Source: Oscillospiraceae bacterium
GTDB lineage: Bacteria; Bacillota; Clostridia; Oscillospirales; Oscillospiraceae
DNA length: 64,000 nt
Direction of reading: 5' to 3'
Assembly (NCBI GenBank): GCA_021202845.1
Contig: JAJQCF010000021.1
Coordinates: 28,427 to 92,426, forward strand
The position numbers and the translations under genes are program-made. The notes below the pieces were generated by a model. The model did not search any database. It was not told the DNA's origin and worked only from the letters and a program-made list of their open reading frames with translations. This document shows, piece after piece, positions 53,732 through 61,317 of this stretch (within the stretch, counting starts at the first letter, position 1; every line of letters begins with the position of its first letter).

Positions 53732-54326
53732 AAAAATGAACTACACAATCAAAAATGAAAACATTGAAATCTACAATGAAAGCGAAACATATGTGTTCCC
53801 TAAATACACATCTCAGTTAATAAACTGGGCAAATCAGAATGCCCAAGGCACTCGTCCTGTCGTTGTTGGGCAAATGTCGGAATTGTTTCCTGAGTTTATG
53901 AAATCAGGTATGGAAATCACCATAGAAAACTGGCATAAATGGTACACAGAAAAATATCCTGATGCTTTTGATAAGGCAACAGATAAAATTTATGCTCAGG
54001 TACAAAATCTCAGAAACGCGATTCCGCTGATTGACCGTGAAATGGTAAAAAACTGGGTTGAAGATTTGGTTATCAACAAGACATTCAATGGACTGTATGT
54101 TCAAAAAGCAATTCTAACTTTTTTGGCTGAAAAGCGTGGAACAGCGTATAGGCTTGCCACACCAGCAGAAGAATCTGTAGGTATTGATGGATATGTTGGT
54201 GACATTCCGTACTCTGTAAAGCCGGATACATACAAAACTATGGGACGGCTCTCTGAGACGATTAACGTAAAGATGATATATTACACTAAGACCAAAAATG
54301 GATTAAAAATTGAAGTTGAAGACTGA
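53724..54326 (+). CDS. Type II restriction endonuclease, MjaI-like
   Basis: A 200-residue protein. FPKYTSQLINWANQNAQGTR, VVVGQMSELFPEF, MVKNWVEDLVINKTFNGLYVQ and the likely catalytic region EESVGIDGYVGDIPYSVKP (an E...D...K arrangement) resemble the MjaI family, whose namesake cuts CTAG. The target here is inferred, not shown. ATG 53724 is preferred over 53721 because GGAGG lies 6 nt upstream. It is convergent with the methyltransferase. Confidence 0.7.
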   Translation: MSEKMNYTIKNENIEIYNESETYVFPKYTSQLINWANQNAQGTRPVVVGQMSELFPEFMKSGMEITIENWHKWYTEKYPDAFDKATDKIYAQVQNLRNAIPLIDREMVKNWVEDLVINKTFNGLYVQKAILTFLAEKRGTAYRLATPAEESVGIDGYVGDIPYSVKPDTYKTMGRLSETINVKMIYYTKTKNGLKIEVED

Positions 54327-54328
54327 AG

Positions 54329-54366
54329 ATAGGAGCTGCCAATAACGCAGCCCCTATTTTTATTTT
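54329..54366. terminator. Shared terminator between endonuclease and methyltransferase genes
   Basis: ATAGGAGCTG (54329-54338) pairs with CAGCCCCTAT (54348-54357) with one mismatch, followed by TTTTATTTT that overlaps the methyltransferase stop. Confidence 0.6.
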
Positions 54367-55634
54367 GGCATAGATGCGTTAAATTTTGCCCGACAAGAAT
54401 ACTCGGTATCATTATCTACATTAACAAAACCCGTTCTAATCAAATGGTTATTTATGAAGGTTTTATTGTCGAGGTATACATAGCATTGCAAGGTGTTGTC
54501 CCTATCGTACTTTTCAGCATCATATTTCAAAAAAACTCGACGCTTGTTAAATTTTTCTTGAAGAAAAGTCACTGCTTCATTTTGGAAAGCAGGATTGCAT
54601 TTTACACCTATTAACCGGACAATTGACCCATTTGAAAGCTCAATCTTTTCAGGTGAAATGACTTGTTTAACCCCGAATAACTCGCGTTTTTTGGTATCAG
54701 AATTGTCTATCTTTGACCCATATTGTAGTTTCTTCACATCAACTTTTTTGTCCATTTTATGAGGGTCATGAAAGATATACGGAAGCTGGTCAAATGATGA
54801 TATATTACCAACTATATCATCATCAAAAGTTATGACTGCATCATCGTCCAATCGAATTTGATTTGCGCCTAATTTTTCCCGTATAACAGGCTCAAACTCT
54901 TTGTTAATTTCATATCCTATGGAATTTCTACCTAAATTTTTGGCGGCAAGAGATGTTGTGCCGCTCCCTGCAAAAGGATCAAATACAGTTTCTCCGGCAA
55001 AGGAGAACATTTTAATTAAGCGCTTTGGCAATTCTTCGGGAAACATGGCAATATGCCCCATTTGTTTGACACCATTAAAATGCCAATGAGAAGAAAAATA
55101 TTGTCCCCATTCCTCTTTTGTCATAGCAGACTGTTCTTTTTGCTGTAGTGTAGGCTTAGGTGCATTACCAAGTTTCTTGAACAGCAGAATAAATTCATAA
55201 TCAATTTTTAAAATACCATTTCGAGGATAAGGAAAACTGCCCATAATTGCGCCGCCGCCGGAAGTGTTCATCGTTGTGGCTTTCTGCCAGATAATTGCTC
55301 CCATATAGTCCATGCCCAAAGATTCACAAAAACGGATAATCTCTGTACGAATTGGAATTACTTTGTATCTGCCATAATAAACCGAACGAGCAAACTGGTC
55401 CCCGATATTAATACACAATCTGCATCCATCTGATAAAACGCGATTGCACTCTTTCCAAACAAGATTGAGATTGTTTATATATTCTTCGTAGCTGTCATTG
55501 AAGCCAATCTGTTCATCTGCTCCGTAATCTTTTAATTGCCAATAGGGAGGTGAGGTGATAATTAATTGTACTGATTTATCTTTAATTTGATTTAGCGAAC
55601 GGCTGTCACCAAAAATTATTTTATGTTCTGTCAT
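54360..55634 (-). CDS. DNA methyltransferase (SPPY type) with C-terminal SNase-like domain
   Basis: A 424-residue protein. TSPPYW (27-32) is the catalytic motif IV, of the type used by N4-cytosine enzymes; FDPFAGSGTTSLAAKNLG near 215-232 is the AdoMet motif I, so the order is beta class. Residues about 315-424 look like a staphylococcal nuclease fold: KIELSNGSIVRLIGV, QNEAVTFLQEKFNKRRVFLKYD, NTLQCYVYLDNKTFINNHLIRTGF. The usual catalytic Asp/Glu near DTPE (here KCNP) and the Arg in DRYGR (here DRDNT) are missing, so this part is probably not a nuclease. It lies 14 nt after the HTH gene. Confidence 0.88.
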   Translation of the reverse strand: MTEHKIIFGDSRSLNQIKDKSVQLIITSPPYWQLKDYGADEQIGFNDSYEEYINNLNLVWKECNRVLSDGCRLCINIGDQFARSVYYGRYKVIPIRTEIIRFCESLGMDYMGAIIWQKATTMNTSGGGAIMGSFPYPRNGILKIDYEFILLFKKLGNAPKPTLQQKEQSAMTKEEWGQYFSSHWHFNGVKQMGHIAMFPEELPKRLIKMFSFAGETVFDPFAGSGTTSLAAKNLGRNSIGYEINKEFEPVIREKLGANQIRLDDDAVITFDDDIVGNISSFDQLPYIFHDPHKMDKKVDVKKLQYGSKIDNSDTKKRELFGVKQVISPEKIELSNGSIVRLIGVKCNPAFQNEAVTFLQEKFNKRRVFLKYDAEKYDRDNTLQCYVYLDNKTFINNHLIRTGFVNVDNDTEYSCRAKFNASMPK

Positions 55635-55648
55635 AAGAGTATCCTTTC

Positions 55649-55861
55649 TTATTTGATGAGTTCTCCGTTAGCTAAAACAAAGTAATGCTCATACGTTACA
55701 TTCAATGCTTCTGCAATTTGATTTAACTCGTTTTGAGTTACTGTATTTCTTTTTAATTTGGCGTTGAAGTTTTGAGGTGTTTGGTTTATTCTTCGCGCAA
55801 GCTCTGACTGACTTATGCCGGTCCTTACACATAAAACCCTTATTTGTTCCGAAGTAGTCAT
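55649..55861 (-). CDS. XRE-family HTH regulator in the methyltransferase operon
   Basis: A 70-residue protein with HTH segment TGISQSELARRINQTPQNFN and NELNQIAEALNVTYEHYF. It is transcribed with the methyltransferase and is distinct from the C protein on the other strand. An inverted repeat TTTGAT-N7-ATCAAA (55904-55922) overlaps its promoter -35, a plausible self-operator. It may keep methyltransferase levels in check. RBS GGAGG. Confidence 0.85.
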   Translation of the reverse strand: MTTSEQIRVLCVRTGISQSELARRINQTPQNFNAKLKRNTVTQNELNQIAEALNVTYEHYFVLANGELIK

Positions 55862-55892
55862 TTCTATTCCTCCACAACTATCTGTAATTGAT

Positions 55893-55922
55893 ATTATACA
55901 TCGTTTGATTTATAATATCAAA
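55893..55922 (-). promoter_or_regulatory. Promoter TTGATA-N17-TATAAT with overlapping inverted repeat
   Basis: Minus-strand -35 TTGATA at 55921-55916 and -10 TATAAT at 55898-55893. TTTGAT (55904-55909) and ATCAAA (55917-55922) form an inverted repeat covering the -35 and spacer, placed for repression by the adjacent HTH protein. Confidence 0.7.
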
Positions 55923-55941
55923 CAAATAGTTGCAGAAAATT

Positions 55942-55959
55942 AGAGAAATTTTTCACGCG
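55942..55959 (+). repeat. Right boundary direct repeat of the R-M cassette
   Basis: AGAGAAATTTTTCACGCG, one mismatch to the left copy at 53418-53435. It ends 4 nt from the stop of the methionine operon. Confidence 0.75.
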
Positions 55960-55963
55960 GCAG

Positions 55964-57736
55964 TCATACAAGCCCCTCGCGGCGCAGTTGCGCGAGTATG
56001 CGGGTGATTAGGCCGGTGCGCTGGAAGGGGGTCATCAGGTAATAGCCGTCCACGGCGGGGGCAATGCGGCGGGCAATCTCCGCGGAGATTTTTACGGCCA
56101 GCTCCTCCGCCTCGGCTCTGTCCAAGCCCTCGTACATCTCCGTTAGACGGGGGTCTACGTTTATGCCGTTAATTTCGCTGTCCATAAAGCGGGCGTTGCG
56201 GGCGCTGACGATGGGGATGATGCCGCCTAAAATATAGGCGCTCGGCAGCTCGCGCTTTGCGCGGCGGAGATTTTCAAACGCCTCGTGCGTCAGTACGGGC
56301 TGGGTGAGAAAGCCGACCATGCCGCGCTCCAACTTCTCCTTGGCCAGACGCAGCTGGATGTCAAAATTCCTCGCGTTTACGTTCAGCGCGCCGAAGATGT
56401 GGAACGGCGCGGCCAGCGACTGTTCGCCCAGCGAGGCGACGAAGGCCGCTAACTTGCGCGAGTTGAACTGGTAGACGCTCTTGACCTCGTCGCGCTCCGC
56501 CGTGGGCACGGGGTCGCCGGTGACAAGCAGCACGTTGCGCACGCCCTCGGCGCTCAGTCCCAGCAGCAGCGCCTTGGAGGCGTTGAGGTTGCGGTCGCGG
56601 CAGGTCATGTGCGGCAGCGGCTCCATGCCCAGCTCGCGGTAAACCTTGCAGGCCAATAGGCTGGAGTCCATGCGCGCCCGCGCGATGGGGCAGTCGGCAA
56701 TGGTGAGCAAATCTACCCCCGCGCTTTGCAGCTCCCGCGCGCCGCGCATGAATTTTTCTATGGAGGCGTCGGCGGGCGAGTCCAGCTCCACCGCCGTCAC
56801 GCGCTCACCGCGCGTCAGCTTTTGCCAAAATGGGCTTTCCGGCGGCTCGGCGGGCTTTTCCAGCGCGATGCGGGCGCTGGCGGGGGCTGGTCTGCTGCCG
56901 CTGAGCGCCTGCCGCGCGCGCTCGATGTGCGCGGGGGTGGTGCCGCAGCAGCCGCCCAGTATGGCCGCGCCCTCCGCCGCCATTTCCGCCAGCTGCGCGG
57001 CGAAGTAGGCGGGGTCGCCGTCGTAGAACGTGCGGCTGCCGCGGACAACGGGATAACCGGCGTTGGGCATGAGCGAGAGAGGCAAGCCGCCGCTATCCAG
57101 CGTGCGCGCCAGCTCCAGCATATGCCGCGCGCCGCAGACGCAGTTGAAGCCCACGGCGTCCGCCGCGCCGCTTTTGCGCATTTCGGCCAAAAGCTCCGAG
57201 GCAAACTCGCCCTCGCGCGTGAAGCCGTCTGGCTGGACGGCAAAGGATACCATTATAAACGCCTCGGGGCGGCGCGCGCGGATATGCTCCGCGGCCTCGG
57301 CCAGACCGCGCGCGGAGGACTGGGTTTCAAACAGGAAGTTTACCGCGCCCTCGTCCAAAAAGCGGTCGGCGAGCCAGCAGTATTCGTCTGCCGCGCTGCC
57401 GCCGTCAAGACCGCCGACGGGGCCTATGTCGGCAAAGGCGAAGGCTCCCGCGCTCTCGGCCTCGCGCTGCGCAATCTGCCAGCCGGCGCTGATGACGCGG
57501 CGGACAAGCGCTTCGTCCCCGTTCATGGTGGGGCGGTTGGCGGCAAAGGTGTTAGACTTTATCGCCTGCGCGCCCGCGCTGAGGTATTCGCGGTGTATCT
57601 CCGCCACGGTCTCCGGCTCGTTCAGGTTCGCCAGCTCGCAGCTGCCGCCGTGAGCGCGCACCTTTTGCGAAAAATATGTACCCATAGCCCCGTCGAACAG
57701 CAGCGGAGCGGTTTTCAGCATCTCTCGAATGTCCAT
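55964..57736 (-). CDS. Bifunctional homocysteine S-methyltransferase / methylenetetrahydrofolate reductase
   Basis: A 590-residue fusion. Residues about 1-285 are a homocysteine methyltransferase (LLFDGAMGTYFSQ, SNTFAANR, GFNCVCG and the zinc motif GGCCGTTPAHI). Residues about 310-590 are an MTHFR barrel (GERVTAVELDSPAD, LLVTGDPVP, VGFLTQPVLTHEAFENL, GGIIPIVSARNARFM). It makes methyl-THF and moves methyl groups to homocysteine. ATG 57736 comes 1 nt after the MetH stop. Confidence 0.9.
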   Translation of the reverse strand: MDIREMLKTAPLLFDGAMGTYFSQKVRAHGGSCELANLNEPETVAEIHREYLSAGAQAIKSNTFAANRPTMNGDEALVRRVISAGWQIAQREAESAGAFAFADIGPVGGLDGGSAADEYCWLADRFLDEGAVNFLFETQSSARGLAEAAEHIRARRPEAFIMVSFAVQPDGFTREGEFASELLAEMRKSGAADAVGFNCVCGARHMLELARTLDSGGLPLSLMPNAGYPVVRGSRTFYDGDPAYFAAQLAEMAAEGAAILGGCCGTTPAHIERARQALSGSRPAPASARIALEKPAEPPESPFWQKLTRGERVTAVELDSPADASIEKFMRGARELQSAGVDLLTIADCPIARARMDSSLLACKVYRELGMEPLPHMTCRDRNLNASKALLLGLSAEGVRNVLLVTGDPVPTAERDEVKSVYQFNSRKLAAFVASLGEQSLAAPFHIFGALNVNARNFDIQLRLAKEKLERGMVGFLTQPVLTHEAFENLRRAKRELPSAYILGGIIPIVSARNARFMDSEINGINVDPRLTEMYEGLDRAEAEELAVKISAEIARRIAPAVDGYYLMTPFQRTGLITRILAQLRREGLV

Positions 57737-57737
57737 A

Positions 57738-60080
57738 TTACCCGAGAACCTCCTTGGCGATGTCTGCGGACGCCTTGGCATCGCGTGCGTAGTAGTCCGC
57801 GCCTATCTGCTCGGCGTACTCCGGCGTCAGCACCGCGCCGCCGACCATGACCTTGCAGGGGTGTCCGCTTGCGCGCAGAGCCTGAATAGTGCGGCGCATG
57901 GAGTCCACCGTGGTCGTCATCAGCGCGGAGAGGCCGACGAGCGAGACGTTTTCCCGCACCGCGGCGTCCACAACGCTCTGCACCGGCACGTCGCGCCCCA
58001 AGTCCAACACCTGATAGCCGTAGTTTTCCAGCACAACGCGGACGATGTTCTTGCCGATGTCGTGTATGTCGCCCTCGACGGTGGCGAGAATAATTTTGCC
58101 CTTGGAAACGCTCTCCCCGCCGCGCGAGGCGATGCGCGTTTTTATGAGGTCAAATCCAGCGCAGGCGGCGTTGGCGGCGTTGATGAGCTGGGGCAGGAAA
58201 ATCTCCTGCTTTTCGTACTTTTCGCCCACCACGTCCAGCGCGGGAATGAGCCTTTCGTTTATGACCTCTAATTCGGTCATCGTCTCCAGCAGCGCGGCGG
58301 TGAGCTGTGCCGTCTCCTGCTTCAGCCCCTTTAATATCGCGGCCTCAAGCGTCATTTCGCTGCTCGGCGCGGCAGTCGGCGCGCTTGGCGCGGAGGCGAA
58401 GCGCTCTATATAGCGCGCGCAGTCCCTGTCCTCGCCGCTGAGGGCGCGGAAGGCGAATACGGCGTCCATGATTTCACTTTGATTGGGGTTCACAATTGGC
58501 AAATCGAGACCGCAGAGCATGGCTTGGGTCAGGAAGCTGACCGTGACGTGCGCGCGCGTCGGCAGGCCGAAGGAGATATTGCTGACGCCGAGGACACAGT
58601 GCAGACCAAGCCGCTCGTGGACAGTGCGCACGGCGCGCAGCGTCTCCGCCGCCTGCTCCTGCTGTGCGGAAATTGTCAGCGTCAGGCAGTCTATAAGCAC
58701 GTCCTCGCGCGGTATGCCGTGCGCCGCCGCCGCGTCCAATATGCGCTCCGCCAGTGCAACGCGCGCGTCCGCTGTCTGCGGTATGCCGCTTTTGTCCATA
58801 GTCAGCCCCACAACCGCCGCGCCGTACTTCTTCACCAGCGGCAGCACGCGCTCCAAGTTTTCCGCCTCCGCGTTGACGGAGTTGACAATCGCCCGTCCCG
58901 CGCACTCACGCAGTCCGGCCTCTATTGCGGCGGGGTCGGAGGAGTCAATCTGCAGCGGCAAGTCCACAACGCTCTGCACGGCGCGCACCACCTGCGTCAT
59001 CATCTCCGCCTCGTCTATGCCCGGCAGACCGACGTTTATGTCTAAAATGTCCGCGCCCGCGTCTGCCTGCTCTATGGCGCGCTCCATTATATAATTCAGG
59101 TCGCGTTCGCGCAGAGCCTGCTGAAAGCGCTTTTTGCCCGTGGGGTTTATGCGCTCGCCTATGACGCGCACGCCCTTCAGCTCCGTCATGTGCGAGGCGG
59201 AGCAGACGCCGCGGCGGAGCGCGGGGCGCGCGGCGGCGTTTTCGTCCGGCGCGAGTGTGCTTAGCGCGCGGATGAACTCCGGCGTCGTGCCGCAGCAGCC
59301 GCCCAATATAGTGACGCCCAGAGCGGGGAAGCGCGACATCTGGCGGGCGAACATCTCTGCGTCCATGCTGTAGGCTCCCGTGGCGGGGTCGGGCAGTCCG
59401 GCGTTGGGTTTGACGATGACAGGCTTGTCCGTCCACGCGAGCATCTCCTGTATGAGCGGGTAAATCTCGTCGGGGCCGAGCGAGCAGTTTATGCCCAGCG
59501 CGTCCGCGCCCAGACCGCCCAGCGTAACGGCCATAGACGCCACCGTTGTGCCGGTGAACGTCCTGCCGCTCGCTTCAAAGCTCATTGTCACCCACACGGG
59601 CAGACTTGTCTGCTCTTTGGCGGCCAGCACGGCGGCGCGCGCCTCGGCCAAGTCCGTCATTGTCTCGAACACGACCAAGTCCGCGCCCGCGCGCTCTCCC
59701 GCGCGCAGCATTTCGGTAAACAGCGCGTACGCCTCGTCAAACGAGAGCGTGCCCAGCGGCTCCATCAGCTCGCCGATAGGCCCTATGTCCAGCGCGACCT
59801 TCGCCCTGTCTCCCGCGGCGGCGCGCGCTGTGGCTATGTTGGCGGAAATGACCTCCTCCACGCTGTGCCCCAGTCCGGCCAGCTTGTGCGCGTTGGCGCC
59901 GAAGGTGTTGGCGTATATAATGTCGCTGCCCGCTTCCACATAGGCGCGGTGTATTTGCTCCACAATGTCGGGGTGCTCCATGCCGAACAGCTCCGGGCGT
60001 TCGCCCAGCTTCAAGCCCGCGGCCTGAATCATGGTGCCGGTCGCGCCGTCCAGCAGAGTCAGCTTTTTGTTGTCATTCAT
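57738..60080 (-). CDS. metH: B12-dependent methionine synthase lacking the activation domain
   Basis: A 780-residue enzyme. It has a homocysteine domain (LLDGATGTMIQAAG, zinc site GGCCGTTPEFI), a pterin domain (RVIGERINPTGKKRFQQ, ADILDINVGLPGIDE), a B12 cap (about 580-660) and a B12-binding domain with EGDIHDIGKNIV (DxHxxG) plus SLVGLSALMTTTVDSM and GGAVLTPEYA. The AdoMet-dependent reactivation domain is not fused here; it is the preceding gene. ATG 60080 overlaps that gene by 8 nt. Confidence 0.95.
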   Translation of the reverse strand: MNDNKKLTLLDGATGTMIQAAGLKLGERPELFGMEHPDIVEQIHRAYVEAGSDIIYANTFGANAHKLAGLGHSVEEVISANIATARAAAGDRAKVALDIGPIGELMEPLGTLSFDEAYALFTEMLRAGERAGADLVVFETMTDLAEARAAVLAAKEQTSLPVWVTMSFEASGRTFTGTTVASMAVTLGGLGADALGINCSLGPDEIYPLIQEMLAWTDKPVIVKPNAGLPDPATGAYSMDAEMFARQMSRFPALGVTILGGCCGTTPEFIRALSTLAPDENAAARPALRRGVCSASHMTELKGVRVIGERINPTGKKRFQQALRERDLNYIMERAIEQADAGADILDINVGLPGIDEAEMMTQVVRAVQSVVDLPLQIDSSDPAAIEAGLRECAGRAIVNSVNAEAENLERVLPLVKKYGAAVVGLTMDKSGIPQTADARVALAERILDAAAAHGIPREDVLIDCLTLTISAQQEQAAETLRAVRTVHERLGLHCVLGVSNISFGLPTRAHVTVSFLTQAMLCGLDLPIVNPNQSEIMDAVFAFRALSGEDRDCARYIERFASAPSAPTAAPSSEMTLEAAILKGLKQETAQLTAALLETMTELEVINERLIPALDVVGEKYEKQEIFLPQLINAANAACAGFDLIKTRIASRGGESVSKGKIILATVEGDIHDIGKNIVRVVLENYGYQVLDLGRDVPVQSVVDAAVRENVSLVGLSALMTTTVDSMRRTIQALRASGHPCKVMVGGAVLTPEYAEQIGADYYARDAKASADIAKEVLG

Positions 60081-60738
60081 GGCATTTAGCGCCTTCCTTT
60101 CGATAGGGGCAGGTTGCGGACAGACTGCATTTTCCGCAGCCGTGCCGCTGCAGGGGCTGGGGAGTATCCGCAATGCCCATGATTGCGGTCACGGACTTCC
60201 GCGGTATGAGAATCTGCGTCTCCGTCACGGTCAGGCCGATGCGCCGCTGGGCGTTCAGCGCCTCGCACAGCGCGCTCTGGCAGTCCAAAGGCAAATCGCC
60301 GTACCCGGGGCTGAAGCGGTCGGTAAGGTAAAGCCCTTCGCCGTGCAGCGCCAGACGCAAGTCCGCGTCGAAGTTTTCGCAGACGCTCTCCACGGCGGCG
60401 CTGGCGCAGGCGTCCATAATAACGGCGTCGCCCATGTCGCTCACCCCGCTGCGCATAAGCAGCCGCTCCACTCCGCCGCCCAGCGTGACGGCCAGCAGCA
60501 CCGCCTCGCGGCAGGGCGCAAGCAGCGCGCGTATGTCCCCGCCGCCCAGAGGCAGACCGCGAATCTCGCCGCCCTCGAGCGGCAGCCGCCGGTAGACGAG
60601 CCTCGGCCGCGCGGCCTCGGTCACGCGGCGCATACACTCCGTCAGCTGCCCGACCAGCTCCGCGGGACACTCCCGCCCGTGAAAGCCGAGGTAAGTCAAT
60701 ATTTCGTCCCTGTCCGGCTCACCCAACCGCGCCTGCAC
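60073..60738 (-). CDS. Methionine synthase reactivation-domain protein
   Basis: A protein of about 221 residues matching the MetH activation domain: RFSPGYGDLPLDCQ, IGLTVTETQILIPRKSVTAIMGI, and a C-terminal Cys cluster (CGKCSLSATCPY). It should reductively remethylate inactivated B12 on MetH using AdoMet. GTG 60738 (or GTG 60747) is chosen because the consensus promoter at 60769-60797 starts transcription near 60762; any longer reading frame would begin upstream of its own promoter. Confidence 0.88.
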   Translation of the reverse strand: MQARLGEPDRDEILTYLGFHGRECPAELVGQLTECMRRVTEAARPRLVYRRLPLEGGEIRGLPLGGGDIRALLAPCREAVLLAVTLGGGVERLLMRSGVSDMGDAVIMDACASAAVESVCENFDADLRLALHGEGLYLTDRFSPGYGDLPLDCQSALCEALNAQRRIGLTVTETQILIPRKSVTAIMGIADTPQPLQRHGCGKCSLSATCPYRKEGAKCHE

Positions 60739-60768
60739 GCTCCGCACCCCCGATAACTCAATATTCAG

Positions 60769-60797
60769 ATTATATTCGCAGCCGGAGCATCTGTCAA
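60769..60797 (-). promoter_or_regulatory. Perfect consensus promoter TTGACA-N17-TATAAT of the methionine operon
   Basis: Minus-strand -35 TTGACA at 60797-60792 and -10 TATAAT at 60774-60769, spacer 17. The start near 60762 leaves only about 24 nt of leader, so no SAM or cobalamin riboswitch is present. The region 60798-61013 shows nothing else recognisable. Confidence 0.9.
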
Positions 60798-61013
60798 TGA
60801 AAACCCATTGATTTTGCGGAATTACGAGCCGCGAAAAATGCGGTGGCTTTAGCACATTAGTTTGAACGCAGAGGGCGCGGATTTCGGGATTTTGCTGTTT
60901 ATGTATACTATATAGAGTGGTAAACAAAACCGCAAAAGGCGCTGCGGCGGGGCTTATGAACCCGCGGAGCATGGCGGCCGAGCAATTTTTGCTGACAAAA
61001 TTTCAAAAATCTC

Positions 61014-61042
61014 TTGCAATTTTTGAGGGAGTGTAGTACACT
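61014..61042 (+). promoter_or_regulatory. Promoter TTGCAA-N17-TACACT of the vWA protein
   Basis: -35 TTGCAA at 61014-61019, -10 TACACT at 61037-61042. The start near 61049 gives a leader of about 270 nt before ATG 61318. Confidence 0.55.
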
Positions 61043-61127
61043 TAAAAAACAGATTGTGCGACTGAGCTGCAATAGCCGTTTAACTGTGAAATTGCGAAAA
61101 ACAGACTTTGTCCCGCGGGGGGGGGTA

Positions 61128-61193
61128 ATGAAAGTGAAGAGGGCGGACGCGGCAGGCGTGCAACAGGTCAGACGAACAAGGTGCTTGGCCTGA
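61128..61193 (+). CDS. Possible 21-residue leader peptide
   Basis: ATG 61128 lies 2 nt after the G9 tract, which overlaps the position of a ribosome site. The product is basic (MKVKRADAAGVQQVRRTRC, then LA) and stops inside the terminator hairpin. Coding is not proven; the overlap of stop and hairpin is what makes it worth listing. Confidence 0.3.
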   Translation: MKVKRADAAGVQQVRRTRCLA

Positions 61194-61199
61194 TTTTTA
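61164..61199 (+). terminator. Leader terminator-like hairpin
   Basis: Seven-base arms (61164-61170 and 61186-61192, one wobble), 15-nt loop, then ATTTTTAT. It lies about 120 nt before the vWA gene. Confidence 0.5.
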
Positions 61200-61317
61200 T
61201 GCTCGGGTTCCCCGCCGGAGCTGAATGAAAGGAGATGAGGTTAGTCTGCAGTGACAGAGCGACCTCAAAAAATAAAGCAAAAAGCAAAAAAAGCAAATTA
61301 AGGAGGAATCAAAACAA

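Larger units (their letters stand above)
53418..55959. mobile_element. AT-rich restriction-modification cassette flanked by direct repeats
   Basis: About 2.5 kb with four genes (C regulator, endonuclease, methyltransferase, HTH regulator) inserted between the asp23 promoter and the end of the methionine operon. Its base composition and codon use are strikingly AT-rich (AAA, AAT, ATT, GAA codons) compared with GC-rich neighbours. The 18-bp repeats at both ends are the expected footprint of insertion or of recombination at microhomology. No transposase or integrase is inside, so mobilisation was in trans or passive (inference). Confidence 0.75.
61043..61317 (+). promoter_or_regulatory. Long leader with G9 tract, small peptide and terminator
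   Basis: The leader holds a run of nine Gs (61117-61125) directly before a possible 21-codon peptide. A stem of CAGGTCA (61164-61170) and TGGCCTG (61186-61192) is followed by ATTTTTAT, a terminator-like hairpin that contains the peptide's stop codon. A second hairpin of GCTC/GAGC type follows. This organisation suggests attenuation. No known riboswitch class was recognised. Confidence 0.5.

Noticed and set aside
53586..54326. Longer start for the restriction endonuclease
   Set aside because: The extension overlaps the C regulator gene in another frame; ATG 53724 has a ribosome site and matches expected family length.
60073..60972. Longer form of the methionine synthase reactivation gene
   Set aside because: The extra 5' part lies upstream of and across a perfect consensus promoter, and has no similarity to the family.
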